The translations under genes were made by a program, and so were the position numbers. The notes under the pieces are model-generated. The model did no database searches. It was not told where the DNA came from and saw only the letters and a program-made list of their open reading frames with translations. From Amphirosellinia nigrospora (Eukaryota > Ascomycota > Sordariomycetes > Xylariales > Xylariaceae), in NCBI GenBank assembly GCA_004123355.1, contig SCHM01000003.1, positions 3,615,058-3,679,057 of the forward strand: a stretch of DNA of 64,000 nucleotides, read 5' to 3'. The number at the start of each line of letters is the position of its first letter. Positions within the stretch are counted from its first letter, which is position 1. Positions 10,778-24,465 of this stretch are shown piece by piece.

Positions 10778-13700
10778 TCAAGTCTTATTCTTGCTGAAAT
10801 GCCCCAGGGACTTTTTCAAGACGTTGACAAATTTACCCAGTGTGCCGAAGACATACCCAAGTCCGAATTTCCAACCGCGGATGCGCACCGTGTAGATAAA
10901 GAAGTACACTAGGGCCCAATTGGAGACACAGAAAGCGAGAAAGATGCCAAAATCTACGATGAGAAAGACGGTTAGCTAGAAGATGACAATTGAGCATCTC
11001 GATTGCTCTACTCAAAATCGCAGACTCACCTCTCCACTTCTCATTAGCATCGATATTCAGCGTCGACAAATATTGATTCCCGCTGCTGTAGGGGCAGTAC
11101 TGGCAATCTGCGCGCGCGTCCGGGTTTAGCAGGTACCCGCCAGCAGAGCCAGCGTATGCTCCTGCGTAGTCCTGACACGTCTGTCCAGAGGGCGCATCGA
11201 AACGAGCCGTCTCCGAGATCTCGCATTGGACAGGCTGGCCATCGAGAGTTGCTGCGAGCATGCCGCCGATCCAATACGTGCTTGGGTTTAGATAATAGAT
11301 CCAGTAGCGCCAGAAGGCGGGCAACATGCGGTATGGCTGCACCACGCCATTGAAAAGACCGTTGATGACGAAGAAGAAGGGAAGAACCTACACGCGTTGG
11401 TTAGTACCAGTATAGTCATCCAATAGTGCTAATCATGGGAGGGGTGAGGATTGACTTACGTTCGAGATGACAGTGAAGGTAGGCGCGAATGCGCAGATCC
11501 ATTGGCCCCAACTACTCATAAACAAGTACATGAGAACAGTCATCAAGTACGAGTATCCGGATACAGAGCTTTGCGTCGGCAGCCCGGTGGGCCAGTACCA
11601 GAGTGCCCAGTAAAGCGTCCCCGAGACGATAGCGGCCGGGATCTCGGCCACGACGTTGGCGGTGCAGAACGCGACCCAGCCGTAGACGCGCGAGGGATAC
11701 TCGCGGGCCTCCCAGAGCGCCATATTCCCGAAGAACTTGGGCAGGACGGCATTCACGATGGTGGGCGGGATGGTGACGATCAGAAAGCACGTGAAGAGCC
11801 GATTCTGCATGTCCTGAATCGAATTCCCGAGTTTCCAGAAGGTAAAGCCGTTGAAGATGCCGATTATCACCGCCACGAAGAACTTTCCGTACAAGTATGA
11901 GGGGTCACGCCAGTATTGACGGAACATCCGTTTCGTTAACTCAACGGTCTGCGTCCAGGTCGACGCCGCATACTCCTTGTATTCCTCTTTCTTCTTGGAG
12001 CCCTGGTTAGGCTCTGTGGCGGCGCTTCGCGTTCTCTTCAGGCCGTCGATTTCTTCGATGACACGCGCGGCCTGCTCGCTATCACGCCACTCGCTATTCC
12101 AGTCAACTTTCGTACCATCTTCGCGCTTATGAGGTCGCGCCGCCGTCTCCAAGATGAACTCTGCGACATTTTTGCCTGGTGGGGGACGCGCGCCGCGCTG
12201 AGAGAAATACTCTATAACGTCCTTGCCGTTCTCGCCGATGGGGCCGAAGTAAAAGGTGTTTCCGCCTGGGTTCAAGGCTAGGACCATGTCAAACTGCTGG
12301 ATCAGGACCGAGCTCGGTTGATGAATGGTGCAGACGATGGCTTGCCCAGCTCGTGCAAGCTTCTTAAGGAAGGTCACTATCGAGAAGGCGGATTGAGAAT
12401 CCAACCCAGAGGTCGGTTCATCGAGGAATAGTAGGAGCGAGGGTTTCGCCGCCAGCTCTACGCCGATAGTCAATCGCTTGCGGAGCTCAACACCTAGGGA
12501 GGAAATAATGGTGTCTTGGAGATCGTTTAGCTCCAAAAGATCGATGATCTTGTCGACATATGTCAATTTCTCGGAGCGTGGAATGCTGGCTTCTTGACGG
12601 AGAAGGGCGCTGAACTCGATCGCTTCTCGGATGGTTTGCGTACCATCATGAAGATCTCCTTGTAAGCAGAAGCCGGTATTCCGTTGGAAGTCGGGTCCGA
12701 GAGCGCGGCCGTCGACGAACATCTCACCACTGATGACTCCCGTGCGCTGACGCTGCGCCAGCGTGTTCAGAAGCGTGGTTTTCCCAGCGCCAGATGCACC
12801 TACCAGGGCAACCAGGAGGCCAGGTTTGGCATATCCGTTCACTTTGTTTAACAGCTTACGCTCGCCTCCAAGGTAAGGCACCGTATATTCAACGTCACGC
12901 CAAGTGAAGATCGAGTCGCTGCTACTAAGCTGCTCTAAAGCCTCTTCATCCTTTTTAGTTGTATTTCCGGAAATATTTGATGACAAACTAGTATCAGAAT
13001 CGCTGTTCTTCTCGACATCCGAGGGCGCTGCTGCTTTCTTAGCTTGTTTCTTCGCCTTGCTACTCTTCTTGAAGATGAGTGCACCGCCGCCGCCGGACGT
13101 AAAGCTGAAGAGCTCCGTGGCTACAACCGTAACAACGATATAGAGCAACGAGAAAGCGATGACGACGCCGAAGTTCCGCCATAAGTTCGAGCGGCTATAG
13201 TTGAATTGCGTCTGCAAGTAATCGCCGCCTGCGACTTGCGCAGAGTTAACTGTTGCGCCTGCCAGCGCGCATCCCTGAAACCCAGATTGGGCATTGGGTC
13301 CTTGTGGTACAAGTTGCTCTGGAGCACATTGCATATCTCGTCCTGATAGTTCGTTCGAAATAACGGCTTCGAAACTATAGGCTATAGGATTTACCAATAG
13401 AGCCAACCGAACCAGATATAGTCACTCAGCAGCTGTGTCTTTGGAATAACGTATCCGGTGTAAATAATTAGGATGTTCAGTGCTAGTCCAGAGAAGCGAA
13501 CAGCTGTGTCAATCTCTGGAGAAATGCTCGCGAACATTCGATAGAGCGATGTCATCATCAACGTGGTGGTGTAGACGAATAGGAGGTATATCCAGAACTT
13601 GCTGACATCGCGATCAAGATTCGTCAAAAAATACATAAGAATGCCGAATATCACAACTTGGACAAATACTACGGGGATATCTGTGATCACGCGAGCAAGA

Positions 13701-15652
13701 GAGACCGCGGACGGGCGATAGAAGGCGTAGTCTTTCTGTCGCGCAGCCACTGCTCGCCCTGATACTGCCTTTATAAGCTCTGTAAGTTGTAGCCAGCCTA
13801 AGAAGACAATGGAAAAAAAGCAGGCACCGCCGCGAGTAAAGGCGCCCTCGGTGGAAAAAGGTTGGTTGTAGTAGATCGAGCCGACGATTAAGCCATTAGA
13901 GATGATGATGAACAGTTTGGTCCAAAGCGTTGTGGTATCGCCGAGTATTAGCCAGAACTCGCGCTTAGTGCAGTTCAACACCTGACGAGGAAATGATACG
14001 GTGTATGGCGATTTCTTACTAACATTGCCAGATTTTGCTTCTTGAACGGCCCCTTCGAATCTCTTAGTGTCTTCATACTCCGTTTGTTGCAGATGTTTCT
14101 CATAATCTTGGACATCATCGATGAGCCTTTGGTAGTTTGGTGAATTTCGGAACGCCTTTTCCAATTCTTCGGGAGTTTTTGGTGCCTTGTCTTCGAAGCC
14201 TGGTCTAAATTGTCTTTCTTTGGCGTCGGTTACTGCAGTCAAGAAGTCTGCCGTTGTCTGCTGCTCAGGGCACTCGAAACCAAGATCGATGAAGTACTGC
14301 TTCGCTTCCTTGGCCGGGCCCGAGTAAATCTCGCGTCCCTCGTCAATAACCAAGACCTTATCCATGAGTTCGTAGATGCCTTCTCCTGCTTGATAGAGCG
14401 TAACGAGCGTAGTGCGGTTCGTAATATCCGTCATGATCCGTAAAGATTTAGCGTAATCCAATGCAGTCGAAGCATCGAGGCCACGCGTCGAGTTGTCCCA
14501 GGCCATAACTGTCGATTTTGATGCCAACGTCTCGGCAATCGACACCCGTTTACGTTCACCGCCGGAGACGCCACGGACGAAATCATCGCCGACGAGAGTA
14601 TACTTGGTATGGCCGATACCAAAAACCTTCATGAGCGCATCGGTGGTAACCGGAATATCCTCCTTTTCGGACTTTTTCGTCTTGTTAAGTAACGCAAAAG
14701 TCAAGGTTTGCCATACGTTCAATGTAGCATGGTGAATGTCGTCTTCAGGGTTGTAATTGACCTCGCCGCGATACATCTCCTTCTGTCGTTTTGCAGGAAT
14801 ACCACCGTATGAGATATCGCCCTCGACTGCAGCAAAAGATTCGCGATTGTTGGTAATGGCTTTCAGGAATGTAGAGCATCCAGCGCCTGGGCGCCCTAGG
14901 ACCAGCATCATCTCCCCGTCACGAACACATCCAGTGAAGTCATGAATTAACTTCCGAGTTGGTGGCTTCCGAAATAGCAAGGACGGGAATAACTTGGTTA
15001 TATTCTGGTATAGGTCTGGCCCAAAGGTGCCGAGTATCGCGTCTGGGACGGTGCGAACGAAGGACGCCGTGCTCCCAATACCTCTAACGGTAAGATTACG
15101 ATAGACAACCCCGACCCTCTTCTCGGAGCCTGCTTCAGTGCGCTTTTCGAATCGGCCTTCTCTCATGAATTTGCCGAACTCGAAATCGTCGTCTTCCGTC
15201 ACTCCAGCTTCAACGTCGGTATCTCGCCGGTCAATACCCTCTTTCGCCCCTGTTGATGATCGAGTATGCCGAAGACGACGACTAGTCCGTGTATCCTGCG
15301 TCCTTGAACGATGTAATTGGATAAGGTTATGCCGTAACTCTTCCAGCTGTTCCCTAGCTGCTTCTTCATCGATACCACCTCCATCGCGTTCGCCCCAGGT
15401 GCCGTGTAAAGCCGGCATTTCGTCTAGAGCTCTGCTGATTTCGGTATCGTTGGCAGCGGGATTTAAAATGCTTGCATCTATGGGCTGGTCTCCTCTATAC
15501 CATTGGTTCGCCGCCGTATGTTGCGAATCTGTCCGGCTAAGGCCTTTCCCGTCAGCTGTGGATGTCCACATGTTGACGACTTCGTGAGATGATTCGATAT
15601 TTGATCGGCGATTTGTATATTCACAAGGAAAAATTGGTATTTCCCGGTCCAC
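10778..15652 (-). CDS. full-size PDR/CDR-type ABC transporter (ABCG)
   Basis: Layout is (NBD-TMD)x2, typical of pleiotropic drug resistance pumps in the plasma membrane. NBD1 has Walker A GRPGAGCST, signature VSGGERKR and the degenerate Walker B (AWDNSTRGLDAS) usual in this family. NBD2 has GASGAGKTT, a signature-like LRKRLTIG and LLFLDEPTSGLDSQS. Three exons: 15652-11460, 11387-11030 and 10953-10778, with clean GT-AG introns. The last exon gives FGIFLAFCVSNWALVYF and ends HFSKNKT. One break lies at GG 13394-13395: the sequence reads YIWFGWLYW then stop, while VNPIAYSFEAVISNEL follows at once in the next frame, so a GGG probably lost a base. Total length is about 1,570 codons, slightly long for the family because of the N-terminus; an internal Met (about 15571) may be used. 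Likely an efflux pump; substrate not predictable. Confidence 0.92.
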
Positions 15653-17190
15653 CGGAAACCTCTAAACCACAATCCAGGTCCGTGTCCCAAGAACTGGCTT
15701 GAAGGAGCAGTCGTAATCTTCGATTAAAATCTCTAATGAAAATTCATCCCATATTTGGGGTCGAAAATAATGACAACAACAGAAGGGCGATAAATCGAAG
15801 TCAAAGGTTGCTGTCTCAAGACCATGCCAAATATATACTCCGCGCCAAAGATGTGGGACAAAGGCAGCGAGTATTACGATATGCAAGCTGGCAGTCAGAC
15901 CGCTCGGAGATACGGTTAAAAACATCGTTTTCTCCATCTTGCATTATTCATCACAGGTTGGCCTGAACCAGTCTTACATGTCGTCACCGATACAGAGGGG
16001 CTGCAGCCCTATCCAAAGTTGATGTGACGTCTTCATTAGTGATCCTCAATCTTCAGCTTAGACCTGAAGCGGCCTGGGCGATAATAAATGGGCTAACTTA
16101 CACCTGGCAAAAATATAAATATCTGCACTGGGACTGGCAATGAAAATCGCTTCTATCTTTGTCATTAGTATGCGGAGCCTCATCGACCCTGGGATACCGC
16201 TTGGGAGGAGGGTTGGTTGCCTTATCTTTGGTTCTTGTCTTTGGTTTGCATTAAGGTGATGACTGCAGGGAATAAGCGCCTGTGATTGGCTCACAAATGG
16301 ACGGTGATAAGCGATGTTGATCATCGGCAATAAAAGGCGCATCGGAGCTAAGCATGCAGGGTAGGTATGACTTGTTGCCAACAACCACCAGATACAATTC
16401 TTGGCAACTTATTCTCATACGAAAGGAATCTGCGACAGGCTTGTCGGACTTTACTAGGGTGCGGATCATGTAAGCTCAGCATCTTACAATTCACTGTTAT
16501 TGTCCATGTCTCTTTTTCGGCTCATTTAAACCCGAGCACCACCTGCACTACTTCAATATTGAATTAGTACGAGCGGCACTCACGTAAGCCTAGCTAATAC
16601 AAGGTCAAGTCTGCACGTATCAAGGGGCACCCATTGCCCTATAACTTCACATGTCAGTCTTATTTTTTTTTACTATGCATAGTTTTGTCCGAGCAACGCC
16701 CCACGTTACGATGCCTATTACAGTCCCACACCGACTCAATTTCACGATGCATCCCCTAAACCAGACCTCCGTATAGCCCAGGGCTAGGCTACCAAGAGTA
16801 TTAGGCAACTCGCACAGTAACAACAATCTACACATAACCTAGTACTCACGCGATCTTAACATTGTAGTTATTTTTCTGTTCAATTTCACATGAATTCTTT
16901 TGCGTTTAATTCGGTTAGGAAGTCACCCATTTACGTGAATGGATAAGTTAAGCTACGGATGCATATACGCAAGCCTGCCTCCTTTACCAGTGCCCAGATC
17001 AGGTGAATAGTCACATACACCAATGTAATACAAGACGACAACTTGAGGATGGGTTCGGGAGTGGTGTACAGTAACCGATACCTAGTTCCACAGATTTTCC
17101 ACACTACTACGGACATGATGTAAGTAGTTCCAATAATTCATTTCCACAAAAAGACTGCCAATGCCCAAAATCCCTCCATCGCCCATTGCC
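15653..17190. other. intergenic, promoter of the PDR gene
   Basis: Upstream region of the PDR transporter and 3' flank of the RNase H-like gene. Frames of 60-108 codons occur but none has a domain or paired splice sites. Nothing further seen. Confidence 0.45.
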
Positions 17191-17934
17191 TCATGCCGAA
17201 CGACCTCCTCGTCGATTCAAGGCCTGCTTGGCAAGCTGGTGGGCTTCGTCGATTTTCTCTGTCGGAGCCACCCACAGCTTGATATTAATGTCGCGACAAT
17301 CGACGAAGTTGTAGGAGTATAAGCGTTCGTAAAGGGGCATGAAGCTTCTAGCAGTGGGGACGGGACGGCCATCTATAGAAATTTAAAAATTAGTAATTGA
17401 TATCCAACTTAATGTTAGCATACTTCGGGGTTTCAGAATGACATAAGAGAAAGCTTTGTCAAAACAAGAAATGGAACCTAGAGAATACTGACCCCTGCTC
17501 TTTCCATTGTTAGGGCCCCAAAAAGACATTGCCAAACCCAAATATTGCGAATCTGTCGCAATCACAAATCTTCCCAGACAGTTGTTACTGACACAAAGCC
17601 TGTCGATCCTGTTGATGGTGTGCCAGAGCGCATCCGTCTCGGCAGCAGACTGGCCGGCTTGAGTTGAGCCTTTCTCATTGTACTGTGAGCCGGGGCCGAA
17701 GTAGACACCCCATGAGGCTTTGGCGTGGTTGCCTTCGCCTTCACAGTAGCTGCTGATACGAATGATGACAGTACCAGTTCGGTTCTCAAGCCTGGCAATC
17801 TCGGGGTCGGAAGTTCGCAGATATGACAATTGAAGGTCGGGATTGTAGGCGATGAGTTGCTTTTCATCAACCCCACAATGTTCCTCGCTCAATTCGGGCC
17901 GGAATATCAACTGTTCACCCATAGCTGTTTCCAT
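17191..17934 (-). CDS. RNase H-like domain protein, probably inactive
   Basis: Exon 1 (17934-17493) and exon 2 (17372-17191), joined by a GTCAGT...ATAG intron, give 207 codons without a break. The central part fits an RNase H fold: a first strand GTVIIRISSYCEG, then ASWGVYFGPGSQYN, a helix QSAAETDALWHTINRI with an acidic residue, and a strand RFVIATDSQYL with the second conserved Asp. The Asp expected in the first strand is not there, so hydrolase activity is doubtful. Exon 2 continues with FMPLYERLYSYNFVDCR and IKLWVAPTEKIDEAHQLA, matching the C-terminal helices of fungal RNase H-like hypothetical proteins. Biological role unknown. Fold assignment is by eye. Confidence 0.7.
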
Positions 17935-19802
17935 CTTAGCTATTTTCGTAGGGTGTCTAGACCAAGGATGTTATATAGTGTAGCAGATATTGTGCTTATG
18001 ACTATATACCGGATGTTGTGGTGTAGAATGTTGATGTGCTTTTCAACATTGCAAAGATGGAGGCGAAGCCAGCTTATATAGGCAAGGCACCCAGACTAAA
18101 AGCTGCAATTCACTCACTCCCAGTTTGGGTTTGGCCCTTGTATTCACTATACATACAACCATACGGGACATTGAGTTCACTGTGAAGTAATACACAATCA
18201 TCCATTCACTTCTCATTATTTAACTGGCAACAGAAAACATAGTGGGGCGACAAATATGTTTGCATGCGAATTGCGATGTCAATTCACTCCAAGTTTGATA
18301 CTATCTACCTAGATACCTAGGTATGCAGCATGAGTTACATCGCATATAAAGCGTGAGGGAGATATATGATTGGTTGTGTAATGCCCCCCGTATCAAGGGA
18401 GTAGATCAGCAAGCAATTAACAATTGTCGCGGAGATGTGGAGCCTTTACATACATACAGTTAATACGCACGAAGTATTAACAGTGTCGATTTTACTCCGT
18501 GATAATAATCAACATCAAACACAATAGCATCCATGTGAAAACTGAAGCGGCCTCATATGAATGCTCCCTTTTGTGATCACCTTGTCTTGGATTTGTCAAG
18601 ATCATTAGTGAATGCCATTTTCACCCTTAAATAACCTTGTTAATGTTCCTTAATACGTGATCCGCTTGTACTAGATAGTACTCATAGGTCTAATTGATTA
18701 TTTCTTCTTTATCCTCCGGAGCTACACCATTCGCTAAAACCGGTGGTCGAGCTTTAGAGAGCGTCTAAGGCTATTTGGCTATCTAGGACTCTGTGGCTTG
18801 TAGCTCACCTGTATAACAATGCGGCTATAATGCTGCTACGTCCTACGGGCTCACTGTTGCAGGCTTATTCATGATATGACGATTGTTAGACAGATACCAG
18901 TTCTTATCAAACATAAGACACTAAACCTAAAGATAAAGCCTCCCTAGAAATTTTCTAATGCATGTAGTATCTTTAGGATTAATTGCCCGAAACGACACAC
19001 GCAAGTCCGGGTAATTGCTAGTCTTTTTCTGTAGAATTATACTGTTTGATTTAAATACACTCAATTGGCTAAATATGACAATAGATGGATATTACCTACT
19101 AGATGGTATTGTTAGCATAAGGTAACATGCTGAATGAGACAATGTAGTTACAGAATTCTCTGCCAAAAGCGAACCGATAACGTGGTAACGTGCTCCTTCT
19201 CTGCATGTAGTAGAAGGGCCTTCCTAGTTTTGCTTCGGAAGCGGTAGGCACCCCAAGCCTAGGGTGTTCTTTGGTGATTATCTCATTAACCAACCGAGCA
19301 TTAGGCGACTTCATTTGGTTCTATCAAGTCGGGCTAAAGATATTGAAATGCCTTATAACCATTATCCAATTGACATTGCTAGATCTGATATTTGCCCGTA
19401 GGGAGCAGTGCAGGTATAAAATCCTAATTCCATTATTGTGACAATGGTTCGTGCTCAGGGACTTGGAATAAGGTTCATATTCAATTAATAATCCAATAGT
19501 CCCCTTTAAACCCATGGGGTCCCTGATTTCCCTTTCCTCTCTTCAGGGTGACCTCGCCCTTCGCCCCCCAGTTATATCCAAGCCGCGAGGCCTATAATCT
19601 GCCCTTATTTCGGGCAGGCTCCGATCGCAAGCTTCTCTGCAGGCGCCTAGGTTATATTAATCTATCTCAGCCAATAGCCCCTTATCTTTAGCTACATGTC
19701 TCGCCTCGAGGACGAGGCCTGCTTCTAGGCTTCTATGGCTCTGTGGCTCAGCGGTCAGATGATAACCCTGTTTTAGGCATATGAAACTACGCCAAAACTA
19801 TA
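17935..19802. other. AT-rich gene-poor stretch with possible decayed repeats
   Basis: No supported coding frame. Two GC-richer patches, near 18720-18870 and 19550-19770, share short phrases such as CTCTGTGGCT and CTAGG/CTTCTA and look unlike their surroundings. They may be decayed repeat fragments, but I could not assign a family. Confidence 0.35.
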
Positions 19803-21403
19803 TCATTCGTCCTTCGTATAAGTGGAAAGCTGTCGCCACCGTGCCCCGTATCGGAACACAAAGACAGGAATGGGTGCGAGGACAAGTCCAATTCCTCCTA
19901 ATACGGAAATCCCAAGACCCCAGTCGAACTTCCTTACCAAAGGGTCGGTAGCCAAGGGTAAGAGCGTGCTCATAAGGCAGCGGGTGACGATAATGGCCGT
20001 CATTCCCGAGGCGGCATAAATTCCGTAGGCATCGACGACGTAAGAGCTCAGCGGTAGGTATACAAGCATCAGCGTTGTGCCGAATAGACCGACAGCGAAC
20101 ATCAAAACCGGGAGAGGAAGTCGTAACTGCGAAACCCAGCCGTACAGAATGACGCTCAAGGGAAGACCGAAGGCACCGACAATGGCGATGGGCAGCCGAA
20201 ACTCGGGGCACCAACACCCTTGTTTTTCTCTCGAAGCTTTATGTAGATTTTATCTAAAAATAGATTCTGAATAATGACGCTTAGAGTCGAACCAATACCT
20301 GTGATGTGTGTTAGATATTTATTTTTAGGTAAGCCACAGGACGTTGGGGAGTCGAAAGACCACGTACTAAATGCTATGAAAGCTAACCCGGTCGCGGCCG
20401 CTGAGAGACCATATAGCTGTTGCAAGATGTCCGGTAGTGTTGTAGAAAACACGTAGTAGTAACTGAACGTAAGCGCGCCATGCAGGGACATAACCTGCAA
20501 GACACTCGACCCAGATAACACGATCGCAGGCCGGACGGCGCATTCCCAGATTTTATGAAGACTGGACTGGCCGTCATTTGTGTCAAATACGGTCCTCAGC
20601 TTCGGATTGCCGGTCTCCTTTCGTAACCGAGCGGCCCGCCGCCTCAGGATCGCCACCTTATACGTCTCCCGAAAGAAGGTGAAAAAAATGATCTCACAGG
20701 TAAGCGCTAGGGCCACTGATAGCCATAACACCCATCGCCAACCTAGTGTCTCGGCGATGGCGCCTCCTATTGCCGGACCAAGTGAGCCTCCGATTAATGG
20801 TGCCAGAGCAATGGTGCTGATCGCAGACCCGCGGTGCTCAGTTCCGAATATGTCGCCGACGATGGCCGGCCCTAACACATTGGATGCGACCGACAGGCCG
20901 GTAAGCGCACGGGCAAAAATGAAGACTGCTGTGCTCTCTGATGCAGCCGCCAGCGCCGTGGCCAAAATGAAGAGAACGGTCGCACCATTCATCACAGGGT
21001 ACCGCCCGAAGACCTCTGACAACGGCGCGATGAGTAAGGGGCCGGCGGCCTCACCCAGCTCCCAGATGGTCACCAGCAGCACGCTAGATGATTTGCTCAC
21101 GCGCCCATTGTCTAGGTCCGCGACAATAAGATTTGCTACAGGGACAACAGAAATGCACGTAAAGGTTCTAAGGATTGTATGTCAGGGGCGGAATATCTAC
21201 TCCAAGTATGTGGGAACGTACACCGTGAAAGCCATAAAAGAGAGTAGTGAAACGATGCCCCATTTATAGGCGGTCGGCCATTCCATAGGATTTTCAGCAT
21301 CGCCGTCGACGTCGAAGTCGACGATATCTTCGCGGGAAACCTCATCGCAGCGCTCGATGTCAACTAAGTTGACCTCTGCCAACAACGGCTGCGTCTCGTC
21401 CAT
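19803..21403 (-). CDS. MFS drug:H+ antiporter-type transporter (DHA1)
   Basis: Exon 1 (21403-21222) encodes a polar acidic N-terminus and the start of TM1 (ENPMEWPTAYKWGIVSLLSF). Exon 2 (21167-20368) gives FTCISVVPVANLIVADLDNG, GRYPVMNGATVLF, the DHA1 region RALTGLSVASNVLGPAIVGD and GWRWVLWLS. Exon 3 starts at 20298 (SIGSTLSVIIQN). Introns are 21168-21221 and 20299-20367; the latter is 69 bp and in frame, so the unspliced frame stays open. A break at GGGG 20205-20208 (CCCC on the coding strand) separates NKGVGAP from EFRLPIAIVGAFGLPLSVIL; one missing C explains it. The C-terminal part (19803-20159) holds TM 9-12. About 500 residues and 12 TMs in total, as expected for DHA1 pumps. Substrate unknown. 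Confidence 0.87.
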
Positions 21404-24400
21404 CCTAGTGCCTAAATTTTAGTCCAAATGAGAACGAACAGCAACAGTGCTCATATACTTAGTATCTTACCAGGTGGAAATAAGATTTATGATTATAAGA
21501 GTTGCCAGACAGAATATTGACCGGTTAAGATTTAAAGATTCAAGATTTGCCTTTTATGTAAGTGGTGGAATGCTCTAACCAGGGTGAGCTACCTGCATCG
21601 GCTGGTCGCGGCCTGCAACCCTGCTAATGTGCTCCGGGGGTGTTCGTGTTGAAACTCGGATTGTTATTGGATATACACAGACAGCGGCCACGCCCTTTAC
21701 CTTGACGACATCGGCCAGCACCCACAACGCAGATAAGCTAACCTTAGGTAGTTATCTGAGTTGGAATGGAGGTGGTATCGGTGTGTGGAGGGTGGAATTA
21801 TACAATTGTATAGCCTACTTAAGACCTAGCCCAAGGATTAGATCAAGGGTCTTAATAAGGGTCCGAATAAGGGTCTGGGTTCGGGGTCTTACGGCTTGAA
21901 ATTGCAATCAAGCCGAAGCCGAACCAAAAACCGCGTTTGCAATGAATACAACGTACAGTAGCTGGTCGCACATGTTCCGTGTAGCTGTCTTAGATCCGTG
22001 ATATGGCAAGCCGCTTGGTAAGAAGATGACTCGATGAGAACAGTGTATTTACGCATCACCATCATGAAGTGTGGTGGTGACACGGCATAGCTCAAGACAC
22101 CCTCAGTCATTGCCCCTCACACGCCGATACCGCATTCACCCCGTAATCGAGATCCGAAAGAATTAAGTGACATCGACGTGCAACACGCCATGGAATTATT
22201 AAACCTCCGGAATTTCTTTTCATCGCGACACATGACTGGTTCGTGAATTGGCCAAGCTGTTGATGATTTCTCGTTTTAGTAGTCATACCTCTAGACCGAT
22301 GACAACCGACTTGGATTTTGCCACTTAGCTGCTCACATGAAAGATATATATGTCTATCAACCGTACAATGTGCATTCTTGGTTAATTCGTTCAATCCGCA
22401 AACGGTCCCTGCTGCCGAGTGCATATCGTAGATTCGTAGATGTGTCCGGTGCCTGAATGCGACAATTTCAGATAGACTGGCCTACGCATGAGATTGGTGG
22501 CTACAATTGCCCTAACAACGTCGAAAATCAGTTAATATGTAAAAGCTAGGTATTTCCCGAGTCCACTATATTCTGCAAGGTTCTTTTCAGACTAAAGGTA
22601 GCCTCTTGCAATTCGGCGATGTATATTGTTCTCCTACATTTAGCTTTGGGCTTAAGTCTTCTCTCGGTGCTTGATATCGGCTTCGGTCCAGTGCCCCCGA
22701 TCTCGTTTTTTGAAGTTCGGAATTCCACTCCTGCCACGGTCACGGCTAGTATGAAGGTAGGTCTAGGGTCGTTCTATTTTCAATCTATTCAATAAGAGGG
22801 TCGATTTTGGTGATTCGAAATGCCCCCATTATTCCGTCGAAGAGAGATCCCGAGACCGCCAAGCTGGTGCAGCAAATTACTAGCATATAGCGACCATGCC
22901 TCATGAGTACGTGGAGGCGACCTAGGAAGCCCCGGCGACACTAAGCGAGTAGTTACTATTAGCTTGGGAGAGGGAAGGGAGATGGACGAGCTTGTGTCGA
23001 AAACTATCGACTAGTCGAGAAAGACACCTGGAATAGTGAGCTTCCGCTTGCATGGCAATCATAGCCTCAATAACACGCTAATTGGAAAGGTTAGTATGAG
23101 CAAATTTAGGCGGATATCTCACGCTTCCGATGCCATCCAAGAGACGTTGCTTTTGAAGTTGAAAAGAAGACATGAAGTATGGTCTGGTAAAACGATGATG
23201 TTCGGAATGTTTCGATATATGTGCACCACGATGACGTGAACTGATATGGCATTTGCTATATCGACGCAAACACCGAAGTAGCCTTCGGGATTTGACACAA
23301 TTGCCGTCTCTCATACTTGTATTGTATATCATCTTGTTGCCTGACGTTCTAGCACGTCGCACTGAACTTGCCGTGTATCGCAAACGCTTGCTATAGAAGA
23401 AACCCCACCTTTTAGAGGCGTGTCAGACAAGCTCCGGTGTGCATCGGTGATAGCATCCAGCATTTACTAACCAATCATTCGCCTGGAAACTGATGACAAA
23501 GCTATAAATATTCTATCATCAGTCAGCCAAATTTCCCGGGGTTTTCTCGCCTTCGTCAACAGCGGCCGGAGCTTCCATTCTCTCATAATCATTGCACGAT
23601 ATATGTTAGTCATTCAACTTACAACATCTCATAGCACTAGACCGCCGCTCTAGACTACCGAAGTGAATTCGAACACCGACATCTAAAGAATCATACCACT
23701 GGAAACAACCCCAACCACAGAGAGGAGACTAGTAGGCTCAACGTCAAAACAGCTAGTCTTGGGCGACACCCCTTCATTTAATTCAAGTAGCTACTACGGA
23801 GTACCTGAAGCCCTCCCGATCTATAGGCAGTTTTCTGGGGTGCATAAAGGACAACGCCGTTCTATTTACTAGTCGCAATAACACTGGGGGACTTGGAGGG
23901 CCTAAAAACGGCAATGAGCAGTTCAAGTAGAAGGTATATGAACGTGATCTTTGATGCGGTGAGTCGATTTTAAATAAAAAAAATATTAGCAGTTTGTAAT
24001 CTCATATACCCAATAATACGTGCCGTGTGACCGTGGACTACATTTCCAATATGCCGTATAGCTCATCGGAGCATACAACACAATTGCGCTGACTGAGCAT
24101 ATCCATATACCACATTTCAAAGAACCATTCTAGCGGGAAGAAGCAGAATTATAAACTCCGAGAGACAACGGAACTATCGAATTTAGATATTACAGGCAGA
24201 AGGTTTTGGCGTAGGCTTCTTTCTCTATTCCACTGTGTTTACCATCGACGGGATCCGAAAAAACTTGCTCATAATCGAGCATTGGTAATTAGATTTCTGC
24301 TTTGAAATAGGTCTGTAGCTTCATAGCTTCATTCACGATGTATAAGTATCGACAAGGAGCCGCTTGGTATTCGCATGTTGATTCAGCAGACACATCCTCA

Positions 24401-24465
24401 CATCACACCTTCACATCATCCTATACTAGACTTACCACAATCACACTACTTCATATATACCAAAA
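21404..24465. other. 3 kb gene-poor stretch
   Basis: Frames up to about 105 codons occur on both strands without domains, signal peptides or consistent splice structure. It includes the promoters of the MFS gene (left) and of the HD-domain gene (right). Near 21835-21880 there is a short AGGGTCT-type repeat. No transposon recognised. Confidence 0.4.

Noticed and set aside
17191-17934. RNase H domain as part of a retroelement
   Set aside because: It stands alone, has an intron, no reverse transcriptase or repeats nearby, and reads as a compact host gene.
18720-19770. A transposable element between the RNase H-like and MFS genes
   Set aside because: Compositionally odd patches and short shared phrases, but no terminal repeats, no target duplication and no coding remnant.
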